Source: Martelella mediterranea
GTDB lineage: Bacteria; Pseudomonadota; Alphaproteobacteria; Rhizobiales; Rhizobiaceae
Length of the DNA: 39,147 nt
Reading direction: 5' to 3'
NCBI RefSeq assembly: GCF_004342225.1
Contig: NZ_SMAR01000035.1
Location: 1-39,147, forward strand
Part shown: positions 6,541 to 15,240 of the stretch, in pieces
Position numbering within the stretch: position 1 is the stretch's first letter
Layout of the letters: each line of letters opens with the position of its first letter
The notes under the pieces: model-generated
Database searches by the model: none
What the model was told of the DNA's origin: nothing
The model's input: the letters and a program-made list of their open reading frames with translations, nothing else
Position numbers and translations under genes: made by a program

Positions 6541-6998
6541 GTCAGCAGGTCATAGGGCATCCGGTGTCCCGGGTGCCTTGTCAAGATTGCCCAGACGGGC
6601 TCTGCCGTCAAGAAATGATCTCTTCCATAGCAAACACAGGGTCCGCGCGATGGCGGCCCTCACCGTCCTTAATACGAGATCCCAATTCCCAAGCAGAAGG
6701 CCCGAACATTATCTACGAGGTCAGATGCCTGCCTCCACGGCTCGTGTCAGAGAGAGGTCCTTCCGCCTGGGCTCACCCCCTCGAAGAAGGGGCGATAGGG
6801 TTCGCCGTGTTTAACTACGGCGTGTACGGTGCGCGCCATCTTTGCCGCGATCGCGGTGTAGGCCTTGCGACGCAGATGAGCGTTGTGTCGGTCTTTCGAG
6901 ATGTAGCGTTCGAACTTGTCACGAAAGCTGTTGGTTCGCTTGAGAACGGCAGTCTGGCCGGCCATCCAGAGCGTACGACGCAGGCGGGCAGCGCCGCT
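6511..6998 (-). mobile_element. IS110-family element remnant inserted in the IS3 element
   Basis: The segment contains the 3' part of an IS110-family recombinase gene on the minus strand, followed by about 210 bases of non-coding sequence (6511-6720) that directly abuts the broken IS3 orfB. The recombinase N-terminus and the opposite end of the element are missing, so the remnant is dead. IS110-family elements have long non-coding ends that carry bridge RNA. The 6511-6720 stretch is the right place for one in the IS1111-type arrangement, but I cannot show it. Confidence 0.65.
6721..6998 (-). pseudogene. IS110-family transposase, C-terminal fragment with frameshift
   Basis: The frame reads SGAARLRRTLWMAGQTAVLK, then blocks NSFRDKFERYISKDRHNAH, LRRKAYTAIAAKMARTVHAV and HGEPYRPFFEG...GGRTSL. 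This is the conserved C-terminal end of IS110-family transposases of Rhizobiales. The frame stops at 6747 after GGRTSL. Removing two bases from the CTCTCTCT run just before that stop restores TRAVEAGI and a stop at 6721-6723, which looks like the original end. The N-terminal DEDD catalytic domain is absent; upstream an in-frame stop (6999-7001) and unrelated sequence follow. Confidence 0.7.
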
Positions 6999-7126
6999 TC
7001 ATGCCGGCAAAGGCCGTGGACGGAAGCCTGCGCAAGGCTTTCGGACTTGGAAAAAAAAACCGCTGAAAGGGCTGAGCCGAAACCGGCCGATGTTTGGCTC
7101 GCGCGGGGCCGCGCGACTGAAACCGT

Positions 7127-8149
7127 CTACTTTCGCTCCGCCACCGATCCACGCTCGATGACGCGGCAGGCAAGGACCTGTATCTCCGCATCGAGCTGAT
7201 CGTTCTGCAGCCGCGCTTCGAGCCTCTCGGCCCCTTTGAAACCCAGATCGTAATAGGGCAGCGCCGCCGTGGTCAGCTCCGGCTTCAGGGCGAGCGAAAC
7301 GGTCTGGAAATCATCGAATCCGACAATGCTGACATCTTCCGGGATCCGCAATCCGATGGACAATGCCGCAAGATAAACCTGCAACGCCATTTCGTCATTG
7401 CCGCAGATGATTGCGGACGGTCGCTGCGGCAGGCTCAGGACCTCGAGAGCGACGTCAAAAACATAGTTTTTCTCCTGCCCGATCTCGCCGTCCATGCCGA
7501 AGCGCACCTGCAGGTCTTCCTCGGCTATGCCTGCTTCCCGCGCTGTTTCCATGAACGCCCGATAGCGCAATTCGGCGCCGATCAGTCTCGGATTCAGGCG
7601 AATATAGGCCAGCTTGCGATGCCCGCGCCCGATAAGATAGCGTGTCAGGTCACGAGACCCCTGTTCATCGTCCGGCACGATCACATCGGCAATTCTGCCG
7701 CTTTCCGGTCGGCAATTCACCTGCACCGTCGGGATATCCACGTCTCCCGGCGCGGGATCGATCAGGCGGTGGTACATGCTGACATACAGGACGCCGTCGA
7801 TCCGGTGCGACTGGAAGGTTCTCCAGATATCGTGTTCGCGCTCGCGCTCGCCATTGGTGTTGGACAGGAGGAAGGTCTTGCCGTTGGCATTTGCCCAATC
7901 CTGAACACCGCGCACGATATCGCCCGAATAGGGCGTCGTTGACACGAAATCGGTGATGATCCCGATGATGCGGGACCGGTTGGAGCGGATCAGCCGGGCG
8001 GCCATGTTCGGCACATAGCCGAGATCGGCAATGGCTTTTTCAACCTTTTCAAAGGTATCGGGGTTGACGTTGGGCTCGCGGTTGACGACCCGCGACACCG
8101 TCTTGTTGGACACGCCGGCCACGCGGGCGACGTCTTTGATACTCACCAT
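7127..8149 (-). CDS. LacI-family repressor 1
   Basis: The 340-residue protein has the LacI HTH at its N-terminus (SIKDVARVAGVSNKTVSRVV, residues about 3-22), the hinge helix YVPNMAARLIRSNRS and a periplasmic-binding-protein-type effector domain (SRIIGIITDFVSTTPYSGDI, GFDDFQTVSLALKPELTT). The ATG at 8149 has GAAGG about 8 bases upstream; the longer frame back to 8254 would cross the operators. It is divergent from importer module A and almost certainly controls it through the operators at 8206-8254, and probably itself. The same operator pair precedes the GH91 gene. It is a close paralogue of LacI repressor 3 (VSTTP..., VNCxxExxR, VPDDxQGS, GNDEMALQV and GFDDFQ are shared). Confidence 0.92.
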   Translation of the reverse strand: MVSIKDVARVAGVSNKTVSRVVNREPNVNPDTFEKVEKAIADLGYVPNMAARLIRSNRSRIIGIITDFVSTTPYSGDIVRGVQDWANANGKTFLLSNTNGEREREHDIWRTFQSHRIDGVLYVSMYHRLIDPAPGDVDIPTVQVNCRPESGRIADVIVPDDEQGSRDLTRYLIGRGHRKLAYIRLNPRLIGAELRYRAFMETAREAGIAEEDLQVRFGMDGEIGQEKNYVFDVALEVLSLPQRPSAIICGNDEMALQVYLAALSIGLRIPEDVSIVGFDDFQTVSLALKPELTTAALPYYDLGFKGAERLEARLQNDQLDAEIQVLACRVIERGSVAERK

Positions 8150-8205
8150 GTTCGGCCTTCCTGCATAGGTAAGCGACGCTAGTATGCCTTTTTGGAAATA
8201 ACAAC

Positions 8206-8268
8206 ATGACAACGTCGACATTTTTCTTCTGTCGACAATTGACAACGTCGTCATGGGTGAACTAGCAT
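8206..8268 (+). promoter_or_regulatory. Module A promoter with two LacI-type operators
   Basis: Two near-palindromes, TGACAACGTCGACA (8207-8220) and TGACAACGTCGTCA (8240-8253), lie 33 bases apart (three helical turns). The second overlaps a consensus -35 box TTGACA (8239-8244) paired with TAGCAT (8263-8268, 18-base spacer). Binding would therefore block polymerase, and binding at both sites could loop. The pair recurs at 32567-32602 before GH91, 22 bases apart. LacI repressor 1, transcribed divergently from here, is the likely ligand. The half-sites TGAC/GTCA and central ACGT fit the CG-centred operators of the family. Confidence 0.75.
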
Positions 8269-8321
8269 CTTTCCGAAATCCATTGGGGGAGAGAACCCCG
8301 ACATTTTTCAGGGAGGACTAC

Positions 8322-9584
8322 ATGCTTCATTTCCACAGTACCGTCGCCGCTCTGGCGGTGGTCACCGCTGCATCCGCCGCGCAGGCGGAAACCATCAACG
8401 TGCTTGTCGAGAATGGCGGCGAGATGATGCAGAAGGCAATTGCCGAACAGTTCACCGCTTCAACGGGCATCGACGTCAACTTCGTCGTCGTGCCTTATCA
8501 GGGCGTGTTCGACAAACTCTCCGCGGAGATCGCGTCGGGCAACTCGAATTACGATGTCGCGACCATCGATGTCGTCTGGACAGCGAAATTCGCGCCCTAT
8601 GTGGAAGACATTTCCGCCCTCTTCACAGATGACGTGAAATCGGACATGGCCCCCGCCCTGCTGGCGGACGCGCAGTTTGAGGGCCGCTATGTCGGGATGC
8701 CGACCTGGGCCAATGCGGAAATCATTCTTTATCGCAAGGATCTGTTCGAAGATCCCGCGGAACAGGCCGCCTTCGCGGACGAATATGGCTACGATCTCGC
8801 CCCGCCGGCGAACTGGCAGCAGTGGCGCGATATCGCAAAATTCTTCACCCGCGACACCAATGGCGACGGCGAGATTGATATCTGGGGCACCGACGTCATC
8901 GGCGGCACGTCCGAAGAGTGGATGTCGGAAGTCCTGCAGGCCGGTTCACCCGGCGTCATGCTCGATGACGACGGCAATGTAATCGTCGACAACGAAGCGC
9001 ACCGCGTCGCGCTGGAAAACTATATCGCACCGCATTGCATCGATCATTCCGCGCCGGCGAATGTCAATGAAATCAGCTGGGGCGAGGCGCAGAACCTGTT
9101 CTATCAGGGCAAGACGGCGATGATGAAATTCTGGGCCCATGCCTACCGGATGGTGCCGGAGGATTCGGTCGTCTACGGCAAGGTCGGCGCCGCACCGATG
9201 ATGGCAGGCCCGGCCGGGATCGGCGTGGTGCCGGGCCCCTGGTACAACGTGATCCCGTCGACCGCCGCGCACAAGGATGCGGCCCGCCAGTATGTCGCCT
9301 TTGCATTCGAACACAACGCGCTCGGCATCGATTCGCCGCTCGGCCTGGCGGCGGCGAATTCGGCCTATGAGAGCTATGAAGACAAGTCCGGTTACGAGCA
9401 CTTCAAGCCGTTGCTGGAAACACTGGCCGGCCCTGCCACCAGGGGCAGGCCCCTGGACGTCCACTATCAGGAGATGGTCGACGAGGCGTTTCTGCCCGCA
9501 TTGCAGGAAGCGCTGACCTGCGACGCCGATCTGGACGACGTTCTCGCCAATGCCAAAGAGACGCTTGAAGATATCGTCAACTGA
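8322..9584 (+). CDS. Sugar-binding protein of ABC importer A (CUT1)
   Basis: The 420-residue family 1 extracellular solute-binding protein is exported to the periplasm. The N-terminus MLHFHSTVAALAVVTAASAA plus QA is a signal peptide, probably cut before ETINVLVENGG. Typical SBP_bac_1 blocks follow: EQFTASTGIDVNFVVVPY near residues 45-62, YDVATIDVVW, and GKTAMMKFW in the C-terminal half. The ATG at 8322 has GGGAGG six bases upstream; the frame from 8253 would start inside the operator. It is the first gene of module A, with two permeases and an ATPase after it and a hairpin directly downstream. Substrate is not visible in the sequence; the GH32 and fructokinase in the same operon suggest a fructose-containing oligosaccharide. 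Confidence 0.9.
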   Translation: MLHFHSTVAALAVVTAASAAQAETINVLVENGGEMMQKAIAEQFTASTGIDVNFVVVPYQGVFDKLSAEIASGNSNYDVATIDVVWTAKFAPYVEDISALFTDDVKSDMAPALLADAQFEGRYVGMPTWANAEIILYRKDLFEDPAEQAAFADEYGYDLAPPANWQQWRDIAKFFTRDTNGDGEIDIWGTDVIGGTSEEWMSEVLQAGSPGVMLDDDGNVIVDNEAHRVALENYIAPHCIDHSAPANVNEISWGEAQNLFYQGKTAMMKFWAHAYRMVPEDSVVYGKVGAAPMMAGPAGIGVVPGPWYNVIPSTAAHKDAARQYVAFAFEHNALGIDSPLGLAAANSAYESYEDKSGYEHFKPLLETLAGPATRGRPLDVHYQEMVDEAFLPALQEALTCDADLDDVLANAKETLEDIVN

Positions 9585-9595
9585 CGCTTTTGATC

Positions 9596-9617
9596 GGGCG
9601 CGTCCCGCGACGCGCCC
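9596..9617 (+). promoter_or_regulatory. Stem-loop between binding protein A and its permeases
   Basis: GGGCGCG (9596-9602) pairs with CGCGCCC (9611-9617) around an 8-base loop, 12 bases after the stop codon. There is no U-tract. Such hairpins protect the binding-protein mRNA or attenuate downstream reading, giving an excess of binding protein over permease. Confidence 0.55.
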
Positions 9618-9649
9618 TCGCCCCGCAACTTCCGATAGGAGAAGACAGG

Positions 9650-10525
9650 ATGTCCGAGCGGCGTTTCGTTCACATCATGATGGGGCCGGCTGCTCTGTTC
9701 CTGGCGGTCACGGTCGCCTATCCTGTATGCCTGCTCATCTACAATTCGTTCTTCGAGGTCGACCTGATCATGCCCGGCAACCGGGTTTGGGTCGGACTTG
9801 CCAATTATGTCGATGCGCTGACCTCGAGCCGCATTCGCGAAAGCGCCCTGAGAACGCTGCAATACAGCGTGTTCGCCCTGTTCTTCGAATTCGTGTTCGG
9901 CTTCCTCGCCGCCATGCTGTTCAATGCCATCGCCGGCAATTCGCGGTGGCACAGAACGATCTTCGCCCTGCCTCTGATGGTGCCGCCGATCGTCGCCGGC
10001 CTTTTGTGGCGGTTCCTGCTGGCCGGTAATATCGGCATCTTCAATTACTGGCTGGCCGGGCTGGGCATCATTTCGAGGCCTGAAGACATCCAGTGGCTTT
10101 CGAACAAGGATATCGTCATCTATTCGGTCTCGTTCGCGGATATATGGCTGACCACCTCTTTCGTGGCGCTGGTGAGCTATGCCGGACTGACCAATATTCC
10201 GCGGGACCTGATCGAGGCTGCCCGGATCGACGGCGCGAATGCGTTCAAGCGCTTCATCCATGTCACGCTGCCGCTGATGCGGCCCGTCATCGCCGTCATC
10301 GTCATCGTGCGCGGCGTCGATGCGGCCAAGACCTTCGACCTCATCTGGATCCAGACCCAGGGCGGCCCGCAGCACAGTTCCGAGGTCTTCTCGATGAACA
10401 TCTACCAGCGGATGGTTCGCTATGGCGATCTCGGCCAGGCATCGGCCTCTGCCACCCTGTTTCTGATTGCCATGATCGCGCTTGCCGCTGTCGCCTATTG
10501 GAAAATCTGGAGGCCGTCGAAATGA
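9650..10525 (+). CDS. ABC permease A1 (MalF/UgpA type)
   Basis: The 291-residue inner-membrane protein has about six hydrophobic segments. It carries the EAA loop EAARIDGANAFKRFIHVTLP near residue 190, the contact site for the ATPase in binding-protein-dependent importers. It begins MSERRFVHIMMGPAALFLAV at the ATG at 9650, preceded by AGGAGAAGACAGG. The next permease overlaps its stop codon by 4 bases (ATGA). Part of CUT1 importer A. Confidence 0.92.
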   Translation: MSERRFVHIMMGPAALFLAVTVAYPVCLLIYNSFFEVDLIMPGNRVWVGLANYVDALTSSRIRESALRTLQYSVFALFFEFVFGFLAAMLFNAIAGNSRWHRTIFALPLMVPPIVAGLLWRFLLAGNIGIFNYWLAGLGIISRPEDIQWLSNKDIVIYSVSFADIWLTTSFVALVSYAGLTNIPRDLIEAARIDGANAFKRFIHVTLPLMRPVIAVIVIVRGVDAAKTFDLIWIQTQGGPQHSSEVFSMNIYQRMVRYGDLGQASASATLFLIAMIALAAVAYWKIWRPSK

Positions 10526-11358
10526 CAACGCGTCAAAAAGGCGATCTGGGTCGCACATTGATCAATATCGCCGCCCTCGTCCTCGTCCTCTCCTATGCTA
10601 TTCCCTATGTCTATCTGGTGACGACATCGTTCAAGCCGTCCGTCGACGTCCAGCAGATACCGCCGTCGTTTTTCCCGCAAACGCTGTCGCTGGAGAATTT
10701 CCAGTCGGTACTGGCCACGTCCAGCCTGATGTCGGCATTCGGCAATTCCCTTGTCGTCGCTGTTTTGACGACCTTGCTGTCGCTCGCCCTTGCCATTCCC
10801 GCCGCCTATGTCGCGACACAGTACCGGCGGCCGGTAACGGTGATCTTCCTGCTGCTGGCGCTCATTACACGGATGGTCCCGGCTGTCTCGCTCGGCGTTC
10901 CGCTGTTCCTGCTGATGAAATCGCTCGGCCTGCTCGACACGGTCCCCGGCCTTGTGCTGGCGCATACCACCAATGCCGTGCCGCTGGCCTTGCTGTTGAT
11001 GGCGGCTTTCTTTGAAGGCGTTCCGAAGGAACTGGAAGAGGCAGCCCGCATGGATGGCTGCACCCGGTTCCAGGCATTCATGAAGATCATTCTTCCGATC
11101 ATGCGTGGCGGCATCGCCATCACGGCGCTGTTCTCCTTCATCGCCAGCTGGAATGAGTTTCTCTACGCACTGCTCCTGACCTCGGAAAATTCCAAGACGG
11201 CCCCGATCGCAATCGCCGAATACAACTCGGTTTACGGGCTCGCCTGGGGACCCATGGCGGCTGCCGCCGTCCTTTATTCCCTGCCGATCATTCTGGTGAC
11301 GCTGCTCTTGCAGAAACAGATCGTTGGCGGACTGACATTCGGCGCCGTGAAAGGATAA
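10522..11358 (+). CDS. ABC permease A2 (MalG/UgpE type)
   Basis: The 278-residue protein has six predicted membrane helices, the first at about residues 13-33 (LINIAALVLVLSYAIPYVYL). The EAA loop EEAARMDGCTRFQAFMKIIL lies in the second half, and the C-terminus FGAVKG is typical of MalG-type permeases. Its ATG at 10522 overlaps the A1 stop, so translation is coupled. It would form a heterodimer with A1, energised by the ATPase 9 bases downstream. Confidence 0.93.
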   Translation: MTTRQKGDLGRTLINIAALVLVLSYAIPYVYLVTTSFKPSVDVQQIPPSFFPQTLSLENFQSVLATSSLMSAFGNSLVVAVLTTLLSLALAIPAAYVATQYRRPVTVIFLLLALITRMVPAVSLGVPLFLLMKSLGLLDTVPGLVLAHTTNAVPLALLLMAAFFEGVPKELEEAARMDGCTRFQAFMKIILPIMRGGIAITALFSFIASWNEFLYALLLTSENSKTAPIAIAEYNSVYGLAWGPMAAAAVLYSLPIILVTLLLQKQIVGGLTFGAVKG

Positions 11359-11367
11359 CGGATTATC

Positions 11368-12510
11368 ATGGCTAGTATCAGCTTACACAACCTGAACAAG
11401 GTCTATGGCGACCGGTTCCACGCCATTCACGACCTGAGTTTCGATATCGCCGACGGCGAGTTCATGGTCCTTGTCGGCCCCTCCGGTTGCGGCAAGTCGA
11501 CCGCGCTCAGAATGATCGCCGGGCTTGAAAGCATCACCGGCGGCGAACTGCGCATCGGTGAGAGGATCGTCAATGACGTCGATCCCAAGGACAGGGACAT
11601 CGCCATGGTGTTCCAGTCCTACGCGCTCTATCCGCACAAGACGGTCAGGGAGAACATCGCCTTTCCGCTGCTGATGGCGAAGGTCGACAAGGCGGAGACG
11701 GAGCGCCGCGTCGCGGAGGCCGCCCGTATCCTGCAGCTCGAGCCGCATCTGGACCGCAAACCGGGTCATCTTTCGGGCGGCCAGCGGCAGCGCGTCGCCA
11801 TGGGACGCGCGATCGTGCGCAAACCGGCCGCGTTCCTGATGGATGAGCCGCTCTCCAATCTCGACGCAAAACTGCGCGTGCAGATGCGTGCCGAGATCGC
11901 GGCCCTGCAACGCGAACTGAAGGTGACGACCGTCTACGTGACCCACGACCAGATCGAGGCCATGACCATGGGCGACCGCGTCGCCGTGCTCAAGGATGGC
12001 TATCTGCAGCAGGTCGACACGCCGAAAAATCTCTACGACCGACCGGCAAACGTCTTCGTCGGCGCATTCATCGGTTCGCCATCGATGAACCTCTACGAAG
12101 CAACGCTTGACGGCGACAGCCTGACGCTCGGCAACCAGACCCTGGCGCTTTCCGAGAACCTCTGGAAGACCCGCCCGTCGCTTCGCGGCAGCCGGAACCA
12201 CCCGGTGATCGTCGGCATCCGGCCCGAAGACATGGAGGATGCAAGCCTTTCCGGTCTCACCACCACGCTCGATATTCCGGTAACGCTGGTTGAATCGCTC
12301 GGCGCCGAAGTGCTGGTTCACCTGGCGGTCGACGCCCCGTTCGTCGATGCCGGCGACCCGGACGCGATCGTTGCGGAAGGTTCGACCAACCGGGCTGTCG
12401 GCCGGTTCTCGCCGAAGTCGCAGGTCAAAACCGGCGACCGGGCGCGTGTGGCCATCGATACCGAACAGCTCCACTTCTTCGATCCGAAAACACGCGAAAG
12501 TCTCTGGTAG
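11368..12510 (+). CDS. ABC ATPase A (UgpC/MalK family)
   Basis: The 380-residue ATP-binding subunit has Walker A GPSGCGKST (37-45), Q-loop Gln83 in FQSYALYPH, signature LSGGQRQRV (135-143), Walker B FLMDEP with catalytic Glu160 and the H-loop in YVTHDQIEAMTM. The C-terminal ~130 residues form the OB-fold/TOBE regulatory domain of the MalK group (GIRPEDM is visible). It starts MASISLHNLNKVYG at the ATG at 11368. It drives importer A and follows permease A2 after 9 bases. Unlike modules B and D it is followed on the same strand by catabolic genes. Confidence 0.94.
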   Translation: MASISLHNLNKVYGDRFHAIHDLSFDIADGEFMVLVGPSGCGKSTALRMIAGLESITGGELRIGERIVNDVDPKDRDIAMVFQSYALYPHKTVRENIAFPLLMAKVDKAETERRVAEAARILQLEPHLDRKPGHLSGGQRQRVAMGRAIVRKPAAFLMDEPLSNLDAKLRVQMRAEIAALQRELKVTTVYVTHDQIEAMTMGDRVAVLKDGYLQQVDTPKNLYDRPANVFVGAFIGSPSMNLYEATLDGDSLTLGNQTLALSENLWKTRPSLRGSRNHPVIVGIRPEDMEDASLSGLTTTLDIPVTLVESLGAEVLVHLAVDAPFVDAGDPDAIVAEGSTNRAVGRFSPKSQVKTGDRARVAIDTEQLHFFDPKTRESLW

Positions 12511-12582
12511 CGAAACAGGTCCGCAGAGCAGAAACATCAACCATGCTCCGGGCCGGTTTTAGACTGTCTCCAATTACGGGTT

Positions 12583-14268
12583 ATGCTCATGCAAACTGAA
12601 ACCTTATCGCTGGAAAATGGCGAACTCCTTGAATTCTGGGCGCGCGGACGAAATCTGACACCTCATCCCTTCCGCATTACGATTGACGGGCAAACAGTCT
12701 ATTCGATTGCATCGCTCGCGCGCTGGTTCGACCACTTCAGCTACAGGCACCGCGAGGCGGCCACCGTGACCGTCGCGTGGGATCCGGAGGAAATCGAGAT
12801 TTCCTTCGCCTACAGTTACCGCCGCGAGACGGTTCTGCGCGACGGCATCACGCTCTGGCAGTTTCACGCCGACCGTATAGAGCGTCACGCCGGCGCGGAG
12901 ATCGACGCCCTTCTGCGCTCGGATCCGACGCGCCCGCAATGCCACTTCTCGCCGGTCGTCAACTGGATGAACGATCCGAACGGGCTCTGCCGGATCGGCG
13001 ACGACTGGCATCTGTTTTACCAGCTCCATCCGACCAATACCGAATGGGGGCCGATGCATTGGGGGCATGCGGTCAGCAAGGACCTGTTTTCCTGGACCCA
13101 TTTGCCGGTTTTCCTGCATCCCGGGCAGAACCTCGAACGGCTTGAGGCAACCGGCGGCGCCTTCTCCGGCACGGCCTTCCGGGATCGCGACGGAAAGCTC
13201 CGGTTTTACTATACCGAGCGCCTGCCCGCCTATGATCTGTTCAGGCACTATCGCGAGATCCAGAAAATCGCCGAACCTTCGGACGATATGGTGGTTGTCG
13301 AAGGGACGCGGGTGGTCATCGAGGAACGACCGGCGGGCGTCGAACACGACTTTCGTGACCCGAAGGTCTGGTGGGACGCGGAGAAAAATGCCTACCGCAT
13401 GGTCCTCGGCGCATCGATCGATGCCGACCCGGCAGTCCTGCTCTACGGATCACCATGCGGCAAGGTATGGGAGTATATTGGTCCCCTCTATCGGGCGCCC
13501 GACCGCTACAAGGCGGAAGGCGCGCGGGCCGTCGAGTGCCCGGACTTCTTCAGGATCGGCGACAAATGGGTGCTGATCATGGGCTTTGTCGGTCACAACG
13601 ACCCGGCGACCGGACGCCACAACCTGCTTTATGCCCTGACCGGAGACTTCGCCGACGACCGCTTCGTTCCCGACGACGATGCGTTCCAGCTGCTCGATTT
13701 CGGAACGGATTTCTACGCGCTGCAAAGTTTTTCGGCGGGCGACCGGCAGGTCGCCTTTGCCTGGCTGTTCAACTGGGAATACCGAAAACCCGCCGGTTCT
13801 CCCTATTCCGGCGAACTGTCGCTGCCGCGCGAACTGACGCTGGACAACCGTAACCGGCTCTGCATGAACCCGGTTACGGAATATGGACAGGTCTGGCCGC
13901 CCGTTCGCCTGTCCGGAAACGACGGGGACTACGCAATCGCGAACGCCCCGTTCGAAATAGCCCTTGAAGGCCTCATCGAAGGAACACGGATCGTTGCCAC
14001 GCAGGATGGCGACATTTCATTCGAAATCAGCGTCGCCCAGAACATGCTTTCGATCACATTGCCCCAGGACGACGGCTCCATTCGCTATGTCGCGCTGGTG
14101 CGCGAGGATGCCGATCTGCGGGTCGTCCACGATGCCGGTATCATCGAAGTCTTCGCCGAAGGCGGTGCGATCTGCGGCACGCGCAGAAACTACCGGAACA
14201 TCACGCCCGACCGGCTGCGGATCGACACACCCGCAACGGCGTTGGTTTGCGAAAGGCGCCGCACATGA
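12583..14268 (+). CDS. Glycoside hydrolase family 32, cytoplasmic beta-fructosidase
   Basis: The 561-residue enzyme has the three GH32 motifs: WMNDPNG (128-134, nucleophile Asp131), FRDP (transition-state stabiliser Asp259) and ECPD (acid/base Glu318). GH32 enzymes remove beta-fructofuranosyl units from sucrose, inulin or levan oligomers. The five-bladed propeller is followed by the usual C-terminal beta-sandwich. Unusually, about 125 residues precede the WMNDPNG motif, which is normally near the start; this N-terminal domain is not recognisable. There is no signal peptide, so it acts inside the cell on imported saccharides. The start is ATG 12583 or 12589, with only a weak ribosome site. Its stop overlaps the kinase start (ATGA). 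The likely job is to split a fructose disaccharide such as inulobiose, levanbiose or sucrose. Confidence 0.92.
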   Translation: MLMQTETLSLENGELLEFWARGRNLTPHPFRITIDGQTVYSIASLARWFDHFSYRHREAATVTVAWDPEEIEISFAYSYRRETVLRDGITLWQFHADRIERHAGAEIDALLRSDPTRPQCHFSPVVNWMNDPNGLCRIGDDWHLFYQLHPTNTEWGPMHWGHAVSKDLFSWTHLPVFLHPGQNLERLEATGGAFSGTAFRDRDGKLRFYYTERLPAYDLFRHYREIQKIAEPSDDMVVVEGTRVVIEERPAGVEHDFRDPKVWWDAEKNAYRMVLGASIDADPAVLLYGSPCGKVWEYIGPLYRAPDRYKAEGARAVECPDFFRIGDKWVLIMGFVGHNDPATGRHNLLYALTGDFADDRFVPDDDAFQLLDFGTDFYALQSFSAGDRQVAFAWLFNWEYRKPAGSPYSGELSLPRELTLDNRNRLCMNPVTEYGQVWPPVRLSGNDGDYAIANAPFEIALEGLIEGTRIVATQDGDISFEISVAQNMLSITLPQDDGSIRYVALVREDADLRVVHDAGIIEVFAEGGAICGTRRNYRNITPDRLRIDTPATALVCERRRT

Positions 14269-15221
14269 TCCTGTGTTGCGGCGAGGCGCTGATCGACATG
14301 ATCCCGGAGGCCACGCTCTCCGGCCAAAGCGGCTTCGTGCCGCATGTCGGCGGCGCCGTTTTCAATACGGCCATCGCGCTCGGCAGGATCGGAGCGGACG
14401 TCGCGCTTCTGGCAGGGTTATCGAGCGATCTCTTCGGAAGGCAGCTGATCGACGCGCTTCATAAAAGCAAGGTGTTGACATCGTTTGCGTCAATCCGCGA
14501 CCTGCCGACCACGCTGGCCTTCGTCCAGCTGTCGAACGGGCATGCACACTACGACTTCTTCGACGAGAACACTGCCGGGCGCATGCTCCTGCCGGTCGAT
14601 CTTCCGTCCGAACTCCCGGAAACCGTGACCACGCTGTTCTTCGGCGGCATCAGCCTGGTGACCGAACCCTGCGCGGACACATTCACAGCCTTTGCGGAGA
14701 AACATGCAGGGCAACGCCTCGTCATGGTGGACCCCAATATCAGGCCAGGCTTCATCCGCGACGAGCCCGCCTATCGAAAGCGGCTTGCACGCCTGATCGC
14801 GATTGCCGATATCGTCAAGGTCTCCGACGAGGACCTCGAATGGCTCTATCCCGGGCAGTTGGGGCTTGAGGCAAAATGCAGGAAACTACGGGCTGACGGA
14901 CCGTCGGTCGTGCTGGTCACGCGCGGAAGCAAGGGGGCGACAGCGATCGCCGGAGCCGCCATCCGCCTCGACCTGCCGGCAAGGGCCGTAGCGATGATCG
15001 ACACCGTTGGCGCGGGAGACACGTTCAATGCCGGTTTCCTGGCAGGATTGTCGGAAATTGGCGTGACGACAAAGTCGGCTCTTGGGTCGATGGATTCGCA
15101 CCGGTTCGCACATGCCGTCGAACTTGGAATCCGGGCCGCGGCCATAACGGTCTCGCGCGCGGGCGCCAACCCGCCCTGGCGCGAAGAACTGACCCTGCAA
15201 CCGGCTGCCTTGCAAACCTGA
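14265..15221 (+). CDS. PfkB-family carbohydrate kinase, probable fructokinase
   Basis: The 318-residue ribokinase-family protein has the N-terminal GG motif (VGGAVFNTAIALGRIGADVA, residues 28-47) and the second PfkB signature DTVGAGDTFNAGF (246-258) with catalytic base Asp252. These proteins phosphorylate sugars from ATP; the CGEALIDMIP start is typical of bacterial fructokinases. The ATG at 14265 overlaps the GH32 stop by 4 bases, tying it to fructose release by that enzyme. It would supply the fructose phosphorylation step for the whole locus, since no frcK-type kinase follows frcA. Fructokinase is the best call; 2-keto-3-deoxygluconate kinase is less likely given the neighbours. Confidence 0.87.
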   Translation: MILCCGEALIDMIPEATLSGQSGFVPHVGGAVFNTAIALGRIGADVALLAGLSSDLFGRQLIDALHKSKVLTSFASIRDLPTTLAFVQLSNGHAHYDFFDENTAGRMLLPVDLPSELPETVTTLFFGGISLVTEPCADTFTAFAEKHAGQRLVMVDPNIRPGFIRDEPAYRKRLARLIAIADIVKVSDEDLEWLYPGQLGLEAKCRKLRADGPSVVLVTRGSKGATAIAGAAIRLDLPARAVAMIDTVGAGDTFNAGFLAGLSEIGVTTKSALGSMDSHRFAHAVELGIRAAAITVSRAGANPPWREELTLQPAALQT

Positions 15222-15240
15222 ACGGCGATCAGGCGGGTCG

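Noticed and set aside
9467-10558. 363-codon minus-strand open frame across permease A1
   Set aside because: It lies antisense to a clear permease gene, is rich in Asp, Gln, Arg and His, lacks a ribosome site and matches no family; a GC-rich shadow frame.
11383-12540. 385-codon minus-strand frame opposite ATPase A
   Set aside because: Antisense shadow of a certain ABC ATPase; composition rich in His, Arg and Val with no motif.
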